Shown: positions 36,101-45,028, counted from the first letter of the stretch. The stretch is 64,000 bases of DNA from Glycomyces harbinensis (GCF_900101745.1 NZ_FNAD01000005.1:186001-250000), one strand, 5' to 3'. Notes: generated by a model not told the origin, from the letters alone. Made by a program: numbers and translations.

Positions 36101-36580
36101 TCAGCAGGCGCAGGAGACGCCGCTTTCGGCGCCGACGGGCACGGTGCGCGGGTCGGGCTCGCCGCGTTCGATGCCGGCGTCGGTGGCCACGGGCAGGCCC
36201 TCGCGGATCCAGTACTCCATGCCGCCGATCATCTCCTTGACCTGGTAGCCGAGCCGCGCGAACTCGACCGCCGCCCGGTAGGCGCCGTTGCAGCCCGGGC
36301 CCCAGCAGTAGACGACGACGGGCAGCGCCGGGTCGGCGAGTTCGGCGGCGCGCGCGGCGATCTCGTCGGTCGGCAGGTGCACGGCGCCCGGTGCGCGGCC
36401 CTGGTCCCAGGCGGCCCGGCCGCGCGAGTCGACGAGCGTGAAGCCCGGCTCCCCGCCCTCCAGCGCGGAGTGCACGTCGGAGACGTCGGTGCGGAAGGCC
36501 AGCTGGCCGGTGAAGTAGGCGAGCGCGTCGGCCGGGGAGGCCGGGGGTACGCGCAGCACGGCGTTCTCGTTCGTTCCCAT
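36101..36580 (-). CDS. Rhodanese-like domain protein
   Basis: 159 aa. A single rhodanese domain with the catalytic Cys at about 92 in VVVYCWGPGCNGA, plus LVDSRGRAAWDQGRAPGAVHLP and EMIGGMEYWIREGLPV. The extra Cys-rich end (GVSCAC) and a second Cys in the active loop (CWGPGC) suggest a redox or sulfur-transfer role. It is leaderless, with TAGGTT six bases before the ATG. Sulfur donor and acceptor are unknown. Confidence 0.9.
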   Translation of the reverse strand: MGTNENAVLRVPPASPADALAYFTGQLAFRTDVSDVHSALEGGEPGFTLVDSRGRAAWDQGRAPGAVHLPTDEIAARAAELADPALPVVVYCWGPGCNGAYRAAVEFARLGYQVKEMIGGMEYWIREGLPVATDAGIERGEPDPRTVPVGAESGVSCAC

Positions 36581-36771
36581 GCCGTGAACCTATGTGCCGG
36601 TACAACAATACGAGTGCTTGATACAGACTCGGTCATCATGTGGGATCACCGGGCGCCTGTGGCCGGGGGCGGGTGATTCGCGCCGTTTCCCGGGTACCCC
36701 GGCGGCGGTAGCGTAGAGCGCGCCGCACACCGGCCACCCGGCGGCGCACCCGAGCAGAGAGGCTTCCCACC

Positions 36772-37608
36772 ATGGCACCTGAAGCACCGACGGTCGAACT
36801 CGCGCACGGCGCGGCCATGCCCCGCCTGGGCCTGGGCACCTGGCCGATGGACGACGCCGAGGCGGAGCGGGTGATCGCCGAGGCGATCGGGCTCGGCTAC
36901 CGGCTCGTCGACACCGCGGAGAACTACCGCAACGAGCGCGGCGTCGGCTTGGGGCTCAAGGCCTCCGGGGCCGCCCGCGAGGACCTGTTCGTCACCACCA
37001 AGTTCAACAGGGAGTGGCACGGCGTCGACCTCGCGGCCGAGGCCTGCCAGCGCTCGCTCGACAGGCTGGGTTTGGACTACATCGACCTGCTGCTCATCCA
37101 CTGGCCGAACCCGCAGCACGGGCATTACGAGGAGGCGTTCCAGGGGCTGGTGCGGCTGCTGGAGGCGGGGCGGGTCAAGGCGATCGGGACGTCGAACTTC
37201 AAGCCGGCGCATCTGGACCGGATCATAGAGGCCACGGGCGTCATTCCCGACGTGAACCAGATCCAGTTGAGCCCCTTGACGACTCGGCTCGACGCGCGCG
37301 CGTATCACAAGGAGCGGGGGATCGTGACGCAGTCGTGGTCGCCGATCGGCGGTTCGGGCGGCGAGGTCCGCGAGGACCCGGTGGTGGTCGGGCTGGCCGA
37401 GAAGTACGGGAAGACGCCGGTGCAGGTCGTGCTGCGCTGGCACCTGGACCTGGGGCTCGCGGTGGTGCCGAAGTCGAGCAACCTCAAGCGGTTGGAGCAG
37501 AATCTGGACGTGTTCGATTTCTCGCTCGACCCCGACGACGTGATGGCGCTGTCGGCCCTGGACCAGGGCGAGGCCTCGGCCGCCGACTCGGACGCGTTCG
37601 GGCACTAG
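36772..37608 (+). CDS. Aldo/keto reductase
   Basis: 278 aa. The catalytic tetrad is D47, Y52, K77 and H110 (VDTAENYRNERGVG, TTKF, IHWPNP). C-terminal NADPH motif: VVPKSSNLKRLEQNLDVFDF. It is related to 2,5-diketo-D-gluconate reductase-like (AKR5) enzymes. The substrate cannot be told. A TAGCGT box lies about 60 bp upstream, with an AGAGAGG ribosome-binding site about 10 bases before the ATG. Confidence 0.92.
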   Translation: MAPEAPTVELAHGAAMPRLGLGTWPMDDAEAERVIAEAIGLGYRLVDTAENYRNERGVGLGLKASGAAREDLFVTTKFNREWHGVDLAAEACQRSLDRLGLDYIDLLLIHWPNPQHGHYEEAFQGLVRLLEAGRVKAIGTSNFKPAHLDRIIEATGVIPDVNQIQLSPLTTRLDARAYHKERGIVTQSWSPIGGSGGEVREDPVVVGLAEKYGKTPVQVVLRWHLDLGLAVVPKSSNLKRLEQNLDVFDFSLDPDDVMALSALDQGEASAADSDAFGH

Positions 37609-37614
37609 GCGAGC

Positions 37615-37724
37615 GGTCCGTCCCCCGGGGCCGGGTGTGTCGGTTCGGAGGGTCCCCCGGTTCGAGCATGGCGCGGGGGTGTGACGGTCGGCGGGAGGGT
37701 CCGTCCCCCGGGGTCGGGTGTGGC
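37615..37724. repeat. Two-copy 25-bp direct repeat downstream of the aldo/keto reductase
   Basis: GGTCCGTCCCCCGGGG followed by YCGGGTGTG occurs at 37615-37639 and again at 37699-37723, with one mismatch. The intervening sequence is GC-rich and noncoding. Confidence 0.65.
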
Positions 37725-37800
37725 GCGGCTCGGGGCCCCCGGTCACAAGGGTGCGTCGGGGGTCCGACAGTTCGGCGCCGGCGTGGCCGGTTCGGCGCGG

Positions 37801-37838
37801 GCCCGGGTTTCGGATCCCATGGGATCCGAAACCCGGGC
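37801..37838. terminator. 38-bp perfect palindrome between convergent genes
   Basis: GCCCGGGTTTCGGATCCC, then AT, then its exact reverse complement; this is an uninterrupted palindrome with no loop in DNA form. It lies just past the stop of the ECF41 sigma gene and 192 bp past the aldo/keto reductase stop. It probably works as a bidirectional terminator, though no T-run follows. Confidence 0.75.
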
Positions 37839-37846
37839 GCTTCGTC

Positions 37847-38728
37847 TCACGCGTCGAGCAGGGTGAGCTCCATGCCCTGGAGGCGTTCGGCGTCGGTGAT
37901 GGCTTCCAGGGCGGTGATCTTGTCGTCCTCGATGGTGAACACGAGGATCCTGGTGCCGAGGTCGCCGGCGGTGGCGACGACGCCGATCTTGCCGTCCACG
38001 ACGACGAGCTGCCCGTCCTTCGCCATGGAGGAGAAGGTGATCGCGCCGCCCGCGAGCTGCGCGGCGCCGCGGATGACCGGGCCGACCGAGCCGCCGTTCG
38101 TGCGGGCGGTGACGTCCGGGTCGAGGACGGCGACGAGCGCGTCGAAGTCGCCGTCGCGCGCGGCCCCCATGAACGCCTCGACCACGGTGCGCTGGCGCGA
38201 CACGTCGCGGGTCGGCGGCGTGCCGGTGCCGCGGACCCGCGCGCGGGCGCGGCTGGCGAGTTTGCGGGCGGCGACCGGGGTGCGGTCGATGATCTGGGCG
38301 ATGTCGTCGAAGGGCACGGCGAACATGTCGTGGAGGACGAACGCGAGCCGTTCGGCGGGTTCGAGGGCCTCCAGGACGACCAGGAGCGCGAGGCTGACCG
38401 AGTCGGCCATGAGCGCGGCGGTCTCGGGGTCGGCCGCGGGGCCCGCCTGCGCGGCGGGCTCGGCCAGGCCCTCCTCGAATGCGGGCATGGGCTGCTCGGC
38501 GCGGGTCTTGCGGCGGCGCAGCTGGTCGAGGCAGACGCGGCCGACGACGGTGGTGAGCCAGCCGCTGAGGTTCGCGATCGCGCCGGTGTCGCTGGCGGCC
38601 AGGCGGAGCCAGGCCTCCTGGACGGCGTCCTCGGCTTCGCCGGAGGAGCCGAGCATCCGGAATGCCACGGCCTCCAGGCGGGGCCGGTCGGCTTCGAAGC
38701 GGCGGGCCAGCCACTGGTCGTCGTTCAT
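37847..38728 (-). CDS. ECF41-type sigma factor with C-terminal SnoaL-like domain (SigJ-like)
   Basis: 293 aa. The ATG at 38728 has GAGGAGGAG eight bases upstream; longer in-frame starts lack one. Sigma-2: LEAVAFRMLGSSGEAEDAVQEAWLRLAASD. Sigma-4: PAERLAFVLHDMFAVPFDDIAQIIDRTPVAARKLASRARARV. C-terminal SnoaL/NTF2-like extension (about 190-293), RQRTVVEAFMGAARDGDFDALVAVLDPDVTARTNGG, a fused regulatory domain in ECF41 in place of an anti-sigma. It is divergent from a carboxymuconolactone decarboxylase-like gene, the classic ECF41 partner. Both genes have GGTCACA-N16-CGTC promoters, consistent with autoregulation. Confidence 0.92.
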   Translation of the reverse strand: MNDDQWLARRFEADRPRLEAVAFRMLGSSGEAEDAVQEAWLRLAASDTGAIANLSGWLTTVVGRVCLDQLRRRKTRAEQPMPAFEEGLAEPAAQAGPAADPETAALMADSVSLALLVVLEALEPAERLAFVLHDMFAVPFDDIAQIIDRTPVAARKLASRARARVRGTGTPPTRDVSRQRTVVEAFMGAARDGDFDALVAVLDPDVTARTNGGSVGPVIRGAAQLAGGAITFSSMAKDGQLVVVDGKIGVVATAGDLGTRILVFTIEDDKITALEAITDAERLQGMELTLLDA

Positions 38729-38763
38729 CGCGCTCCTCCTCGGTTCGGGCGGTACGAGGGTAT

Positions 38764-38790
38764 GACGCACGGGCGGGCGCGGTTGTGACC
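38764..38790 (-). promoter_or_regulatory. ECF41-type promoter of the sigma gene itself
   Basis: On the minus strand: GGTCACA (38790-38784), 16 bases, CGTC (38767-38764). It lies 36 bp upstream of the sigma-gene ATG. It matches the published ECF41 consensus TGTCACA-N16-CGTC except the first base. Confidence 0.75.
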
Positions 38791-38839
38791 GCACCGGCGC
38801 ACCTGCCCGGCGATGGTGGCCGGGGACACGTCCGGCGGC

Positions 38840-38866
38840 GGTCACACCGGTGCGGCGGCGCCCGTC
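38840..38866 (+). promoter_or_regulatory. ECF41-type promoter of the carboxymuconolactone decarboxylase-like gene
   Basis: GGTCACA (38840-38846), 16 bases, CGTC (38863-38866), 41 bp upstream of the ATG at 38907. It has the same -35 word, spacing and -10 word as the divergent sigma promoter. Confidence 0.8.
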
Positions 38867-38906
38867 ATGTCGGTGCAAGGACGTACACCACCGAAGGGCA
38901 TCGATC

Positions 38907-39380
38907 ATGGAACCGCGATTCAACCTCTACGCCAGCCCCGCCGCCGCCAAGGTCGCGAAGTACCTCAACTCGGCCTCGAAGGCCGTCGAGGACGCGGGCC
39001 TCGACCCGAAGCTGCCGAACCTGCTCCTGCTGCGGGCCAGCCAGATCAACGGCTGCGGCTTCTGCACCGACATGCACTACAAGGACGCCGTCGCCGCCGG
39101 GGAGGACCCGGTCCGCCTCAACCTCGTGGCCGCCTGGCGCGAGGCGACGCTGTTCACCGGCGCCGAGCGCGCCGCCCTCGCCCTGACCGAGGAGGGCACC
39201 CGCATCGCCGACGCGCGGACCGGCGTCGACGACGGCGTGTGGGAGGACGCCCGCAAGCGGTTCTCCGACGACGAGCTGGCCGGGATCATCTCCCTGGTCG
39301 CGATCATCAACGCCTACAACCGCCTCAACGTCATGGCCGGCTCCCCGGCCGGCGGCTACGTGGCCGGCCAGTTCGGGTAG
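38907..39380 (+). CDS. Carboxymuconolactone decarboxylase/AhpD-like protein, ECF41 partner
   Basis: 157 aa; ATG with GAAGGG upstream. AhpD-like helical fold with the redox pair in QINGCGFCTDMHYKDA (CxxC-xx-H), as in peroxide-reducing adaptors. ERAALALTEEGTRI and DDELAGIISLVAIINAYNRLNV follow. In the ECF41 context such proteins (COE group) are the main regulated target; the reaction is unproved, but a peroxidase or disulfide role is likely. A tandem repeat of GGGAGCC begins nine bases after the stop. Confidence 0.9.
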   Translation: MEPRFNLYASPAAAKVAKYLNSASKAVEDAGLDPKLPNLLLLRASQINGCGFCTDMHYKDAVAAGEDPVRLNLVAAWREATLFTGAERAALALTEEGTRIADARTGVDDGVWEDARKRFSDDELAGIISLVAIINAYNRLNVMAGSPAGGYVAGQFG

Positions 39381-39388
39381 TCGTCTCT

Positions 39389-39479
39389 GGGAGCCGGGAG
39401 CCGGGAGCCGGGAGCCGGGAGCCGGGAGCCGGGAGCCGGGAGCCGGGAGCCGGGAGCCGGGAGCTGGGAGCCGGGAGCC
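39389..39479. repeat. 13-copy tandem repeat of the 7-bp unit GGGAGCC
   Basis: Thirteen exact-phase copies of GGGAGCC run from 39389 to 39479; only the eleventh copy (39459-39465) differs, as GGGAGCT. It begins nine bases after the stop of the AhpD-like gene. It is a likely length-variable minisatellite. Confidence 0.95.
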
Positions 39480-39580
39480 GCACCTCTGCCGGACCGGCGG
39501 GCCGGTGCCCGGAGGGCGCGATGAGTTCGTGCAGGTCCCCCGAACCCGGGGCGTGCGAGCGCCGCGCGGCCGCGCCGGCC

Positions 39581-40393
39581 TCAGATCAGTTGCGGCCGCA
39601 GGGGTTTGCGGCCCCAGACCGACACGAGCGAGTACGAGGTGACGGCGAACGCCGGGTCGTCCAGGAGCGCCCAGAAGCGTTCCAGGCGTTCGGGTGCGAC
39701 GCCCCCCTGGACGAGTTCGGTCCGGAGCTGGCGGGTGTTGACCCGGTGCAGGGCGATGCCGTCGCCGCCGCCGCGCCAGGTCTCGGTGAACACCGAGGTC
39801 CGCAGGTCGGTGAGGCCGACCTCGCGGGCCGCGGCGAAGGACCGCTCGGCCCAGCGGATGTCGGCCCCGGCGCCGGCCATGACCCGCACGAACGCGTCGT
39901 GGACCTCAGCGAACAGCGCGGTCGACTCCGTGTCGGGGGTTTCGAGCACCGGCGCGTGCGCGAGCGCGAAGTCCTCGACGAGCAGGCCGCCTCCAGGACG
40001 CAGGGCCCTGACCATGTTCGCGAGCGCGGTGAGCCGGTCGGGCAGGTGCATCAGGACGAGGCGGGCGTGCGCGATGTCGAACTCGCCCTCGGGGAGCGGG
40101 TCGCGGACGATGTCGTGGCGCCGCACGGCGAGGTTCGCCCGGGGCGTCGTGGAGGGCGCGGGCTTGAGGTCGGTCGCGAGGACCGACCCGTCGGGGGCGA
40201 CGCGGTCGGCCATCCACGCGGCGACCGATCCGGCCCCGGCGCCCACTTCGAGGCACCGCGCGCCGGGGGCGAGGCCGAGCCGGTCGAGGCAGTCGCGGGT
40301 GTGGGCGTCGTAGCGGCGCGCCAGCACCGCGAACCGGTCGGGCGCCTCGGCGCCGTCGTTGTCGAGCATGTACCGGCGTTCGGGCGTCTCCAC
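39581..40393 (-). CDS. SAM-dependent class I methyltransferase
   Basis: 270 aa. Motif I LEVGAGAGSVAAWMAD at about 48, the acidic residue in VLATDLKPA, then FDIAHARLVLMHLPDRLTALANMVRALRPGGGLLVEDF. The C-terminal third is a substrate domain (WRGGGDGIALHRVNTRQLRTELVQGG). It resembles Mycobacterium/Streptomyces methyltransferases of unknown substrate. It is a single gene between the tandem repeat and arcA. Confidence 0.88.
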   Translation of the reverse strand: METPERRYMLDNDGAEAPDRFAVLARRYDAHTRDCLDRLGLAPGARCLEVGAGAGSVAAWMADRVAPDGSVLATDLKPAPSTTPRANLAVRRHDIVRDPLPEGEFDIAHARLVLMHLPDRLTALANMVRALRPGGGLLVEDFALAHAPVLETPDTESTALFAEVHDAFVRVMAGAGADIRWAERSFAAAREVGLTDLRTSVFTETWRGGGDGIALHRVNTRQLRTELVQGGVAPERLERFWALLDDPAFAVTSYSLVSVWGRKPLRPQLI

Positions 40394-40588
40394 GGGTGCT
40401 CCTCACTGCGGCCGTCCTTCGGGGGAGGGCCGGCACGGGCGCGGCCCGTGCCTTCGAATCGTAGGGACCCTGCGGCGCGAGCGCAGGCAGAAAGCGGTCA
40501 GATCGTATATGCGACACGGCGCTTGACGGGAGGCGCGGGAGGCGGGACCGTGCCCCGGCCCCGCCCGCCGCTCTGCGGACCGCGCTTG

Positions 40589-40613
40589 CGGCCGCCGGTG
40601 CGCTCGGCGGCCG
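40589..40613 (-). terminator. Possible terminator of the arcD-arcA unit
   Basis: A 9-bp perfect stem (CGGCCGCCG with CGGCGGCCG) and a 7-base loop lie five bases past the arcA stop on the minus strand. No T-run follows. Confidence 0.55.
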
Positions 40614-40618
40614 GCCTG

Positions 40619-41872
40619 CTAGAAGTCGACGGGGTCGCGGACGATCGGGCAGGTCATGCAGTGGCCGCCGCCGCGCCCGCGCCCCAGTTCGGCGCCGACG
40701 ATGGTGACGACCTCGATGCCGGCCTCGCGCAGCAGCGTGTTCGTCTGCGTGTTCCGGTCGTACGTCATGACGACGCCGGGTTCGAGCGCGACCGCGTTGT
40801 TCCCCGAGTCCCACTGCTGGCGTTCGGAGGCGTACTCGTCGCCGCCGGTCTCGATGACCCGCAGCCGGGGCAGGCCGAGGGCCCCGGCGACCACGTCGGT
40901 GAACGCGGCCGTGCCGTGGTCGACCAGTTCGACGCCCGGCTCGCGGTCGGCGGGCAGGAGCGAGAACGTGTGGACCGCGTCCATGATGCGCGGGTACAGG
41001 GTCACCACGTCCCGGTCGGCGAACGTGAACACCGTGTCCAGGTGCATGGCCGAACGCAGCTTCGGCATCCCCGCGACGACGACGCGCTCGGCCGCGCCGC
41101 GCGCGAACAGGGCCCGCGCGACCTGCGTGATCGCCTGGCGCGACGTGCGCTCGCTCATGCCCGCGAGGACGACGCCGTTGCCGACGGGCATGATGTCGCC
41201 GCCCTCGAACGTGGCCTGGCCCCAGGACTCGTCCGGGTCGCCCCACCAGATCTCGGACCCCGTGAAGTCCGGGTGGAACAGGTAGACCGCCTTCATCAGC
41301 AGCGTCTCGTCGTGGCGGGCCGGCCAGTACAGCGGGTTGAGCGTCAGGCCGCCGTAGAGCCAGCACGTGGTGTCCCTGGTGTACAGGGTGTTCGGCAGCG
41401 GCGGCATCAGGTACTCGCGCGCGCCGGTCGACTCCCGCGCCAGCGCGATGTAGGGCGGGCGCAGGTCCTCGGGCAGGTCGGCGGTGGACAGGCCGCCGAT
41501 GAGGAACTCGGCGAGGTCGGCCGGGGCCAGCGACTCCAGGTGGGCGCGGGTCGGCTCGACGAGGCCCAGGCCGACCTCGTTCGCGGTGATCTTGCGGTCG
41601 AGGAGCCACGACCGGGCGGCCGGGTCGGACACGGTGGCGGCGAGCAGGTCGTGCAGCTCGACGACCTCGACGCCCCTGGCGCGCATCTTGTCGACGAAGT
41701 CGGCGTGGTCGCGCTGGGCGTTCTCGACCCACATGACGTCGTCGAAGAGGAGCCCGTCGGCGTTCGTCGGGGTCAGGCGCCGGTGCGCCAGGCCCGGCCT
41801 GCACACGAGCACCTTCCGCAGTCTCCCGACCTCGGAGTGGACTCCGTGGGCGGCCTGGTCCCGATCGGTCAT
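40619..41872 (-). CDS. arcA: Arginine deiminase
   Basis: 417 aa. It converts arginine to citrulline and ammonia. Catalytic residues: Cys in [17 protein letters not shown] at the C-terminus, [23 protein letters not shown], and [10 protein letters not shown] with the catalytic His/Asp. The N-terminal [20 protein letters not shown] is typical. GGAGGAG lies ahead of the ATG, and the start is 52 bp after arcD on the same strand. No arcB (ornithine carbamoyltransferase) or arcC (carbamate kinase) gene is in this window. Confidence 0.96.
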   Translation of the reverse strand: MTDRDQAAHGVHSEVGRLRKVLVCRPGLAHRRLTPTNADGLLFDDVMWVENAQRDHADFVDKMRARGVEVVELHDLLAATVSDPAARSWLLDRKITANEVGLGLVEPTRAHLESLAPADLAEFLIGGLSTADLPEDLRPPYIALARESTGAREYLMPPLPNTLYTRDTTCWLYGGLTLNPLYWPARHDETLLMKAVYLFHPDFTGSEIWWGDPDESWGQATFEGGDIMPVGNGVVLAGMSERTSRQAITQVARALFARGAAERVVVAGMPKLRSAMHLDTVFTFADRDVVTLYPRIMDAVHTFSLLPADREPGVELVDHGTAAFTDVVAGALGLPRLRVIETGGDEYASERQQWDSGNNAVALEPGVVMTYDRNTQTNTLLREAGIEVVTIVGAELGRGRGGGHCMTCPIVRDPVDF

Positions 41873-41924
41873 GTCGGTTCTCCTCCGTTGCGGCGCGGTG
41901 TTCTCAAGGATCGGATCTCCCGGC

Positions 41925-43406
41925 TCAGATGGTGAGCCAGCCGGCGGCGAGGGCGGCGACGCCGAGGACGGCCCCGGCGATGGCGACGGCGAACAGGACC
42001 ATCTCGCCGGGGGTGAAGACGCGGCGGCCCTGCTCGCGGCGGGCCATGGCGAACAGGACCGTGGCGGGCGCGTAGATGATGAACGAGACGAGCAGGAACT
42101 CCAGGCCCGCCGCGAACAGCAGGAACGCCGTGTAGGCGGAGGCCAGGAGCGCGACCGTCATCTCGCCGCCCGTTCCGCGCCCTGGCGGGCCGGCGTCCGC
42201 GGCGGCGCCCTCGAGCGCGCCGTTCACCGTGCCGCCGTACCCGAACGCGACCTTGACGGCGAACAGGGCCGCGAGCAGGAACGGGATGAGCGTCAGGGCG
42301 CTGGTCATGTCGAGCGCGAAGTTGAACGCGTCCTCGGAGAAGTAGGTGACGACCAGGAACAGCTGGCTGAGCGCGGTGGACATGACCAGCGCCGGGACCG
42401 GGACGTCGTCCTTCGTGGCGCGGGCCAGGAACCGCGGCATGTCCTTGTCCTTGGCGGCCACGAACAGGACCTCGGCGGCCATGAGCGTCCACGCCAGGTA
42501 GGCGCCGAGCACCGAGACGATCAGGCCGATCGAGACGAACACCATGCCCCAGGTGCCGACCGCGTGCTCCAGGACCCCGGCCATCGACGGCTGGCGCAGC
42601 TCGGCGATCTGCTCCATCGGCATGACGCCGTAGGACACGATCGTGACCGACGCGAAGATCGCGAACACCGAGAGGAACCCGGTGACCGTGGCCCGGCCGA
42701 CGTCCTCGCGGCGCTTGGCGTGCCGCGAGTACACCGAGGCGCCCTCGATGCCCAGGAACACGAACACGGTGACGAGCATCGTGCCCTTCACCTGGCCGAA
42801 CAGGGAGCCCGCGTAGTCGGCGCCGCCCCAGTTGTCGGCGAACACGCCGGGGTCGAACAGGAACAGCACCAGGAGGATGAACACGCAGATGGGGACGAGC
42901 TTGGCGACCGTGACGACCCGGTTGATCGCCGCGGCCTCCTTCACGCCCTGCTTGATGAGCAGGAAGAACCCCCACAGGCCCACCGTGGAGAGTGCGATCG
43001 CGAGGATCGTGTCGCCCTTGCCGAGCGCGGGGACGAGCGCGCCCGCGGTCGACATGATGAGGACCCAGTAGGTCACGTTGCCCACGCACGCCGACGCCCA
43101 GTAGCCGATCGCGGAGAAGAACCCGGGGTATTCGCCGAACCCGGCCTTCGCGTACGCGTACACCCCGGCGTCGAGGTCGGGGCGGCGCATCGCCAGGCGC
43201 TGGAACACGAACGCGAGCATGAGCATGCCGGTGCCCGCGATCGCCCACGAGATGAGCGCGCCCGCGACGCCGGTCTCCTGCGCGAACCGGCCCGGGAGCG
43301 AGAACACGCCCGCGCCGACCATCGAGCCGACCACCATCGCGGTGAGCGTCCAGTAGCCGAGTTTCGCGGCGGGCGGGTTCGTGATCTCGGTGTCGGAGTG
43401 CGCCAT
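41925..43406 (-). CDS. arcD: Arginine/ornithine antiporter (APC superfamily)
   Basis: 493 aa with about 13 membrane helices. APC motif [26 protein letters not shown] near the N-terminus; [23 protein letters not shown] and [34 protein letters not shown] are the ArcD/YjdE-type signatures. It exchanges arginine for ornithine, or citrulline if OTC is absent. It is cotranscribed with arcA 52 bp downstream and divergent from an AraC-family regulator. Confidence 0.92.
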   Translation of the reverse strand: MAHSDTEITNPPAAKLGYWTLTAMVVGSMVGAGVFSLPGRFAQETGVAGALISWAIAGTGMLMLAFVFQRLAMRRPDLDAGVYAYAKAGFGEYPGFFSAIGYWASACVGNVTYWVLIMSTAGALVPALGKGDTILAIALSTVGLWGFFLLIKQGVKEAAAINRVVTVAKLVPICVFILLVLFLFDPGVFADNWGGADYAGSLFGQVKGTMLVTVFVFLGIEGASVYSRHAKRREDVGRATVTGFLSVFAIFASVTIVSYGVMPMEQIAELRQPSMAGVLEHAVGTWGMVFVSIGLIVSVLGAYLAWTLMAAEVLFVAAKDKDMPRFLARATKDDVPVPALVMSTALSQLFLVVTYFSEDAFNFALDMTSALTLIPFLLAALFAVKVAFGYGGTVNGALEGAAADAGPPGRGTGGEMTVALLASAYTAFLLFAAGLEFLLVSFIIYAPATVLFAMARREQGRRVFTPGEMVLFAVAIAGAVLGVAALAAGWLTI

Positions 43407-43572
43407 GGCGTCCTCGCAGGTCGAGCGCCCGTGGCCGGGCGGCCTCGGGCATCGCTGGCCTGAATATAACGCCGCCCGTACCGTTTTCAGGTGGTTTCGC
43501 CGCGAAGCCCGCGGGGCGCGGGCCGCGCTCGGACACCCGTGCGATCATCGGCGGGAACCCTTGGAGGAGTCC

Positions 43573-44013
43573 GTGGCGAAGAGCCCGACAGAGGACGAGA
43601 ACCGCCGCCTGCTGCGCGCCCGCGACGCCGTGGACCGCGACTTCGCGAAACCGCTCGACGTGCCCGCGCTCGCGCGCGTCGCCCTCATGTCCCCCGCGCA
43701 CTTCAGCCGCCGGTTCCGCCTCGCGTTCGGCGAGACCCCGCACCGCTACCTCCAGCGCCGCCGCATCGAGCGCGCCTGCGCGATGCTCCGCGACACCGGC
43801 GCCACCGTCACCGCGATCGCCCTCGCGGTCGGCTTCGACAGCTTCGGGACGTTCAGCCGCACGTTCACCGCGATCATCGGCCGCTCCCCCACGCGGTACC
43901 GGGCCGACACCGCCCCGTTCCACGCCCCGGTCTGCTTCGTCAAGTCCTGGACCCGGCCGGCGGGTGCCGACCGAGCAGTTTCGGATAAGCCCGGGCCCCC
44001 GCAGCGGCCATAG
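43573..44013 (+). CDS. AraC-family regulator lacking a ligand domain
   Basis: 146 aa from GTG 43573, with GGAGGAG eight bases upstream. It consists only of the two-HTH AraC domain: DFAKPLDVPALARVALMSPAHFSRRFRLAFGETPHRYLQRRRIERACAMLRDTG, then TAIALAVGFDSFGTFSRTFTAIIGRSPTRYR. The C-terminal 35 residues have no known domain. The downstream VOC gene is in the same direction 9 bp later, a common AraC-VOC pair. It is divergent from arcD, which it could also control. Confidence 0.9.
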   Translation: MAKSPTEDENRRLLRARDAVDRDFAKPLDVPALARVALMSPAHFSRRFRLAFGETPHRYLQRRRIERACAMLRDTGATVTAIALAVGFDSFGTFSRTFTAIIGRSPTRYRADTAPFHAPVCFVKSWTRPAGADRAVSDKPGPPQRP

Positions 44014-44022
44014 GCTGGGCGC

Positions 44023-44430
44023 ATGTTCACAGGAATCAGCATTCACACCGTGTTCGTCCTCGACCAGGAGGAGGCGATCGACTTCTACGTCGGCAAGCTC
44101 GGCTTCGCGGTCGTCGAGGACGTCGACCTCGGCTTCATGCGCTGGCTCACCGTCTCGGTGCCCGGGAAGCCCGAGCAGCGCATCCTCCTCGAGGTGCCCG
44201 GCCCGCCCTCGCACGGCGAGGAGGTCGCCGCCGCGGTCCGCGACCTGCTCACCAAGGGCGCCCTGGGCGCGACCATCCTCACCACCGACGACTGCCGCGG
44301 CACCTTCAAGCGCCTCTCCGACCTCGGCGTCGAGTTCACCGAGGAGCCCGTCGAGCAGCCCTACGGCATCGACTGCGCGCTGCGGGACCCGTTCGGCAAC
44401 CACCTGCGCATCACCCAGCCCGCCGGCTGA
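44023..44430 (+). CDS. VOC-family (glyoxalase-like) protein
   Basis: 135 aa. Two beta-alpha-beta-beta-beta modules: GISIHTVFVLDQEEAIDFYVGKLGFAVVEDV and FEEPVEQPYGIDCALRDPFGNHLRITQ-like C-terminus, with candidate metal ligands His and Glu at equivalent places. The function is unknown, and it is often coupled with an AraC-type regulator. A TAGGCT box six bases before the ATG means it also has its own leaderless promoter. Confidence 0.88.
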   Translation: MFTGISIHTVFVLDQEEAIDFYVGKLGFAVVEDVDLGFMRWLTVSVPGKPEQRILLEVPGPPSHGEEVAAAVRDLLTKGALGATILTTDDCRGTFKRLSDLGVEFTEEPVEQPYGIDCALRDPFGNHLRITQPAG

Positions 44431-44541
44431 CCGCCGGTCCGGACGGCCGGGCGCCCGGCGGCCCGCCGTCCGCGGCGTCCGGAAACGGTTGAACCGCCCC
44501 CTCCCGGGTACCCGACGGACCAGCGAGACAAGGGGGACGAC

Positions 44542-44988
44542 ATGGACCAGTCAGCACAGGCGCAACAGCGGATCGTCGTGGGCGTCGACGGCTCCCCGGC
44601 ATCGGTCAAGGCGCTCGGATGGGCCCTGGGGCAGGCCGAGTTGACCGGCGCGAAGGTCGAGGCCGTCCAGGCCTGGGAAGTGCCCGTCATGTACGGCACC
44701 GGGATGATGGTGCTCCCCGGCGGCGAGGAGTTCGACGCGGCCGCGAAGCGGTCGCTGGAGGCGTCCATCGCCCAGGCCGCCGAAGGCCGGCCGAACGTCC
44801 AGGTCGAGGCGACCACCGTCGCGGGCCACCCGGCCAAGACCGTCATCGACCTGGCCGAAGGCGCCGACCTCCTCGTCGTCGGCAGCCGCGGGCACGGCGG
44901 GTTTGTCGGGACGCTCGTCGGCTCGGTGAGCCAGTACTGCGTCGCCCACGCGACCTGCCCCGTGGTCGTGGTCCGCGACCAGGACTAG
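44542..44988 (+). CDS. Universal stress protein
   Basis: 148 aa, single UspA domain. ATP-binding motif GSRGHGGFVGTLVGSVS (G-x2-G-x9-G-S) near the C-terminus and VVGVDGSPASVKALGWAL at the N-terminus. GGGGGAC lies ahead of the ATG. Actinobacterial ATP-binding Usp proteins act in hypoxia or dormancy, but the role here is not determined. Confidence 0.93.
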   Translation: MDQSAQAQQRIVVGVDGSPASVKALGWALGQAELTGAKVEAVQAWEVPVMYGTGMMVLPGGEEFDAAAKRSLEASIAQAAEGRPNVQVEATTVAGHPAKTVIDLAEGADLLVVGSRGHGGFVGTLVGSVSQYCVAHATCPVVVVRDQD

Positions 44989-45028
44989 GAAGACCAGGCA
45001 CGAACACAGCGGTCGGCGTGCACCGAAG

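Noticed and set aside
39389-39479. CRISPR array
   Set aside because: The unit is 7 bp with no spacers; it is a simple tandem repeat.
43440-43500. ArgR box upstream of arcD
   Set aside because: Only a half-site-like TGAATAT is present near 43461; the second half does not match.
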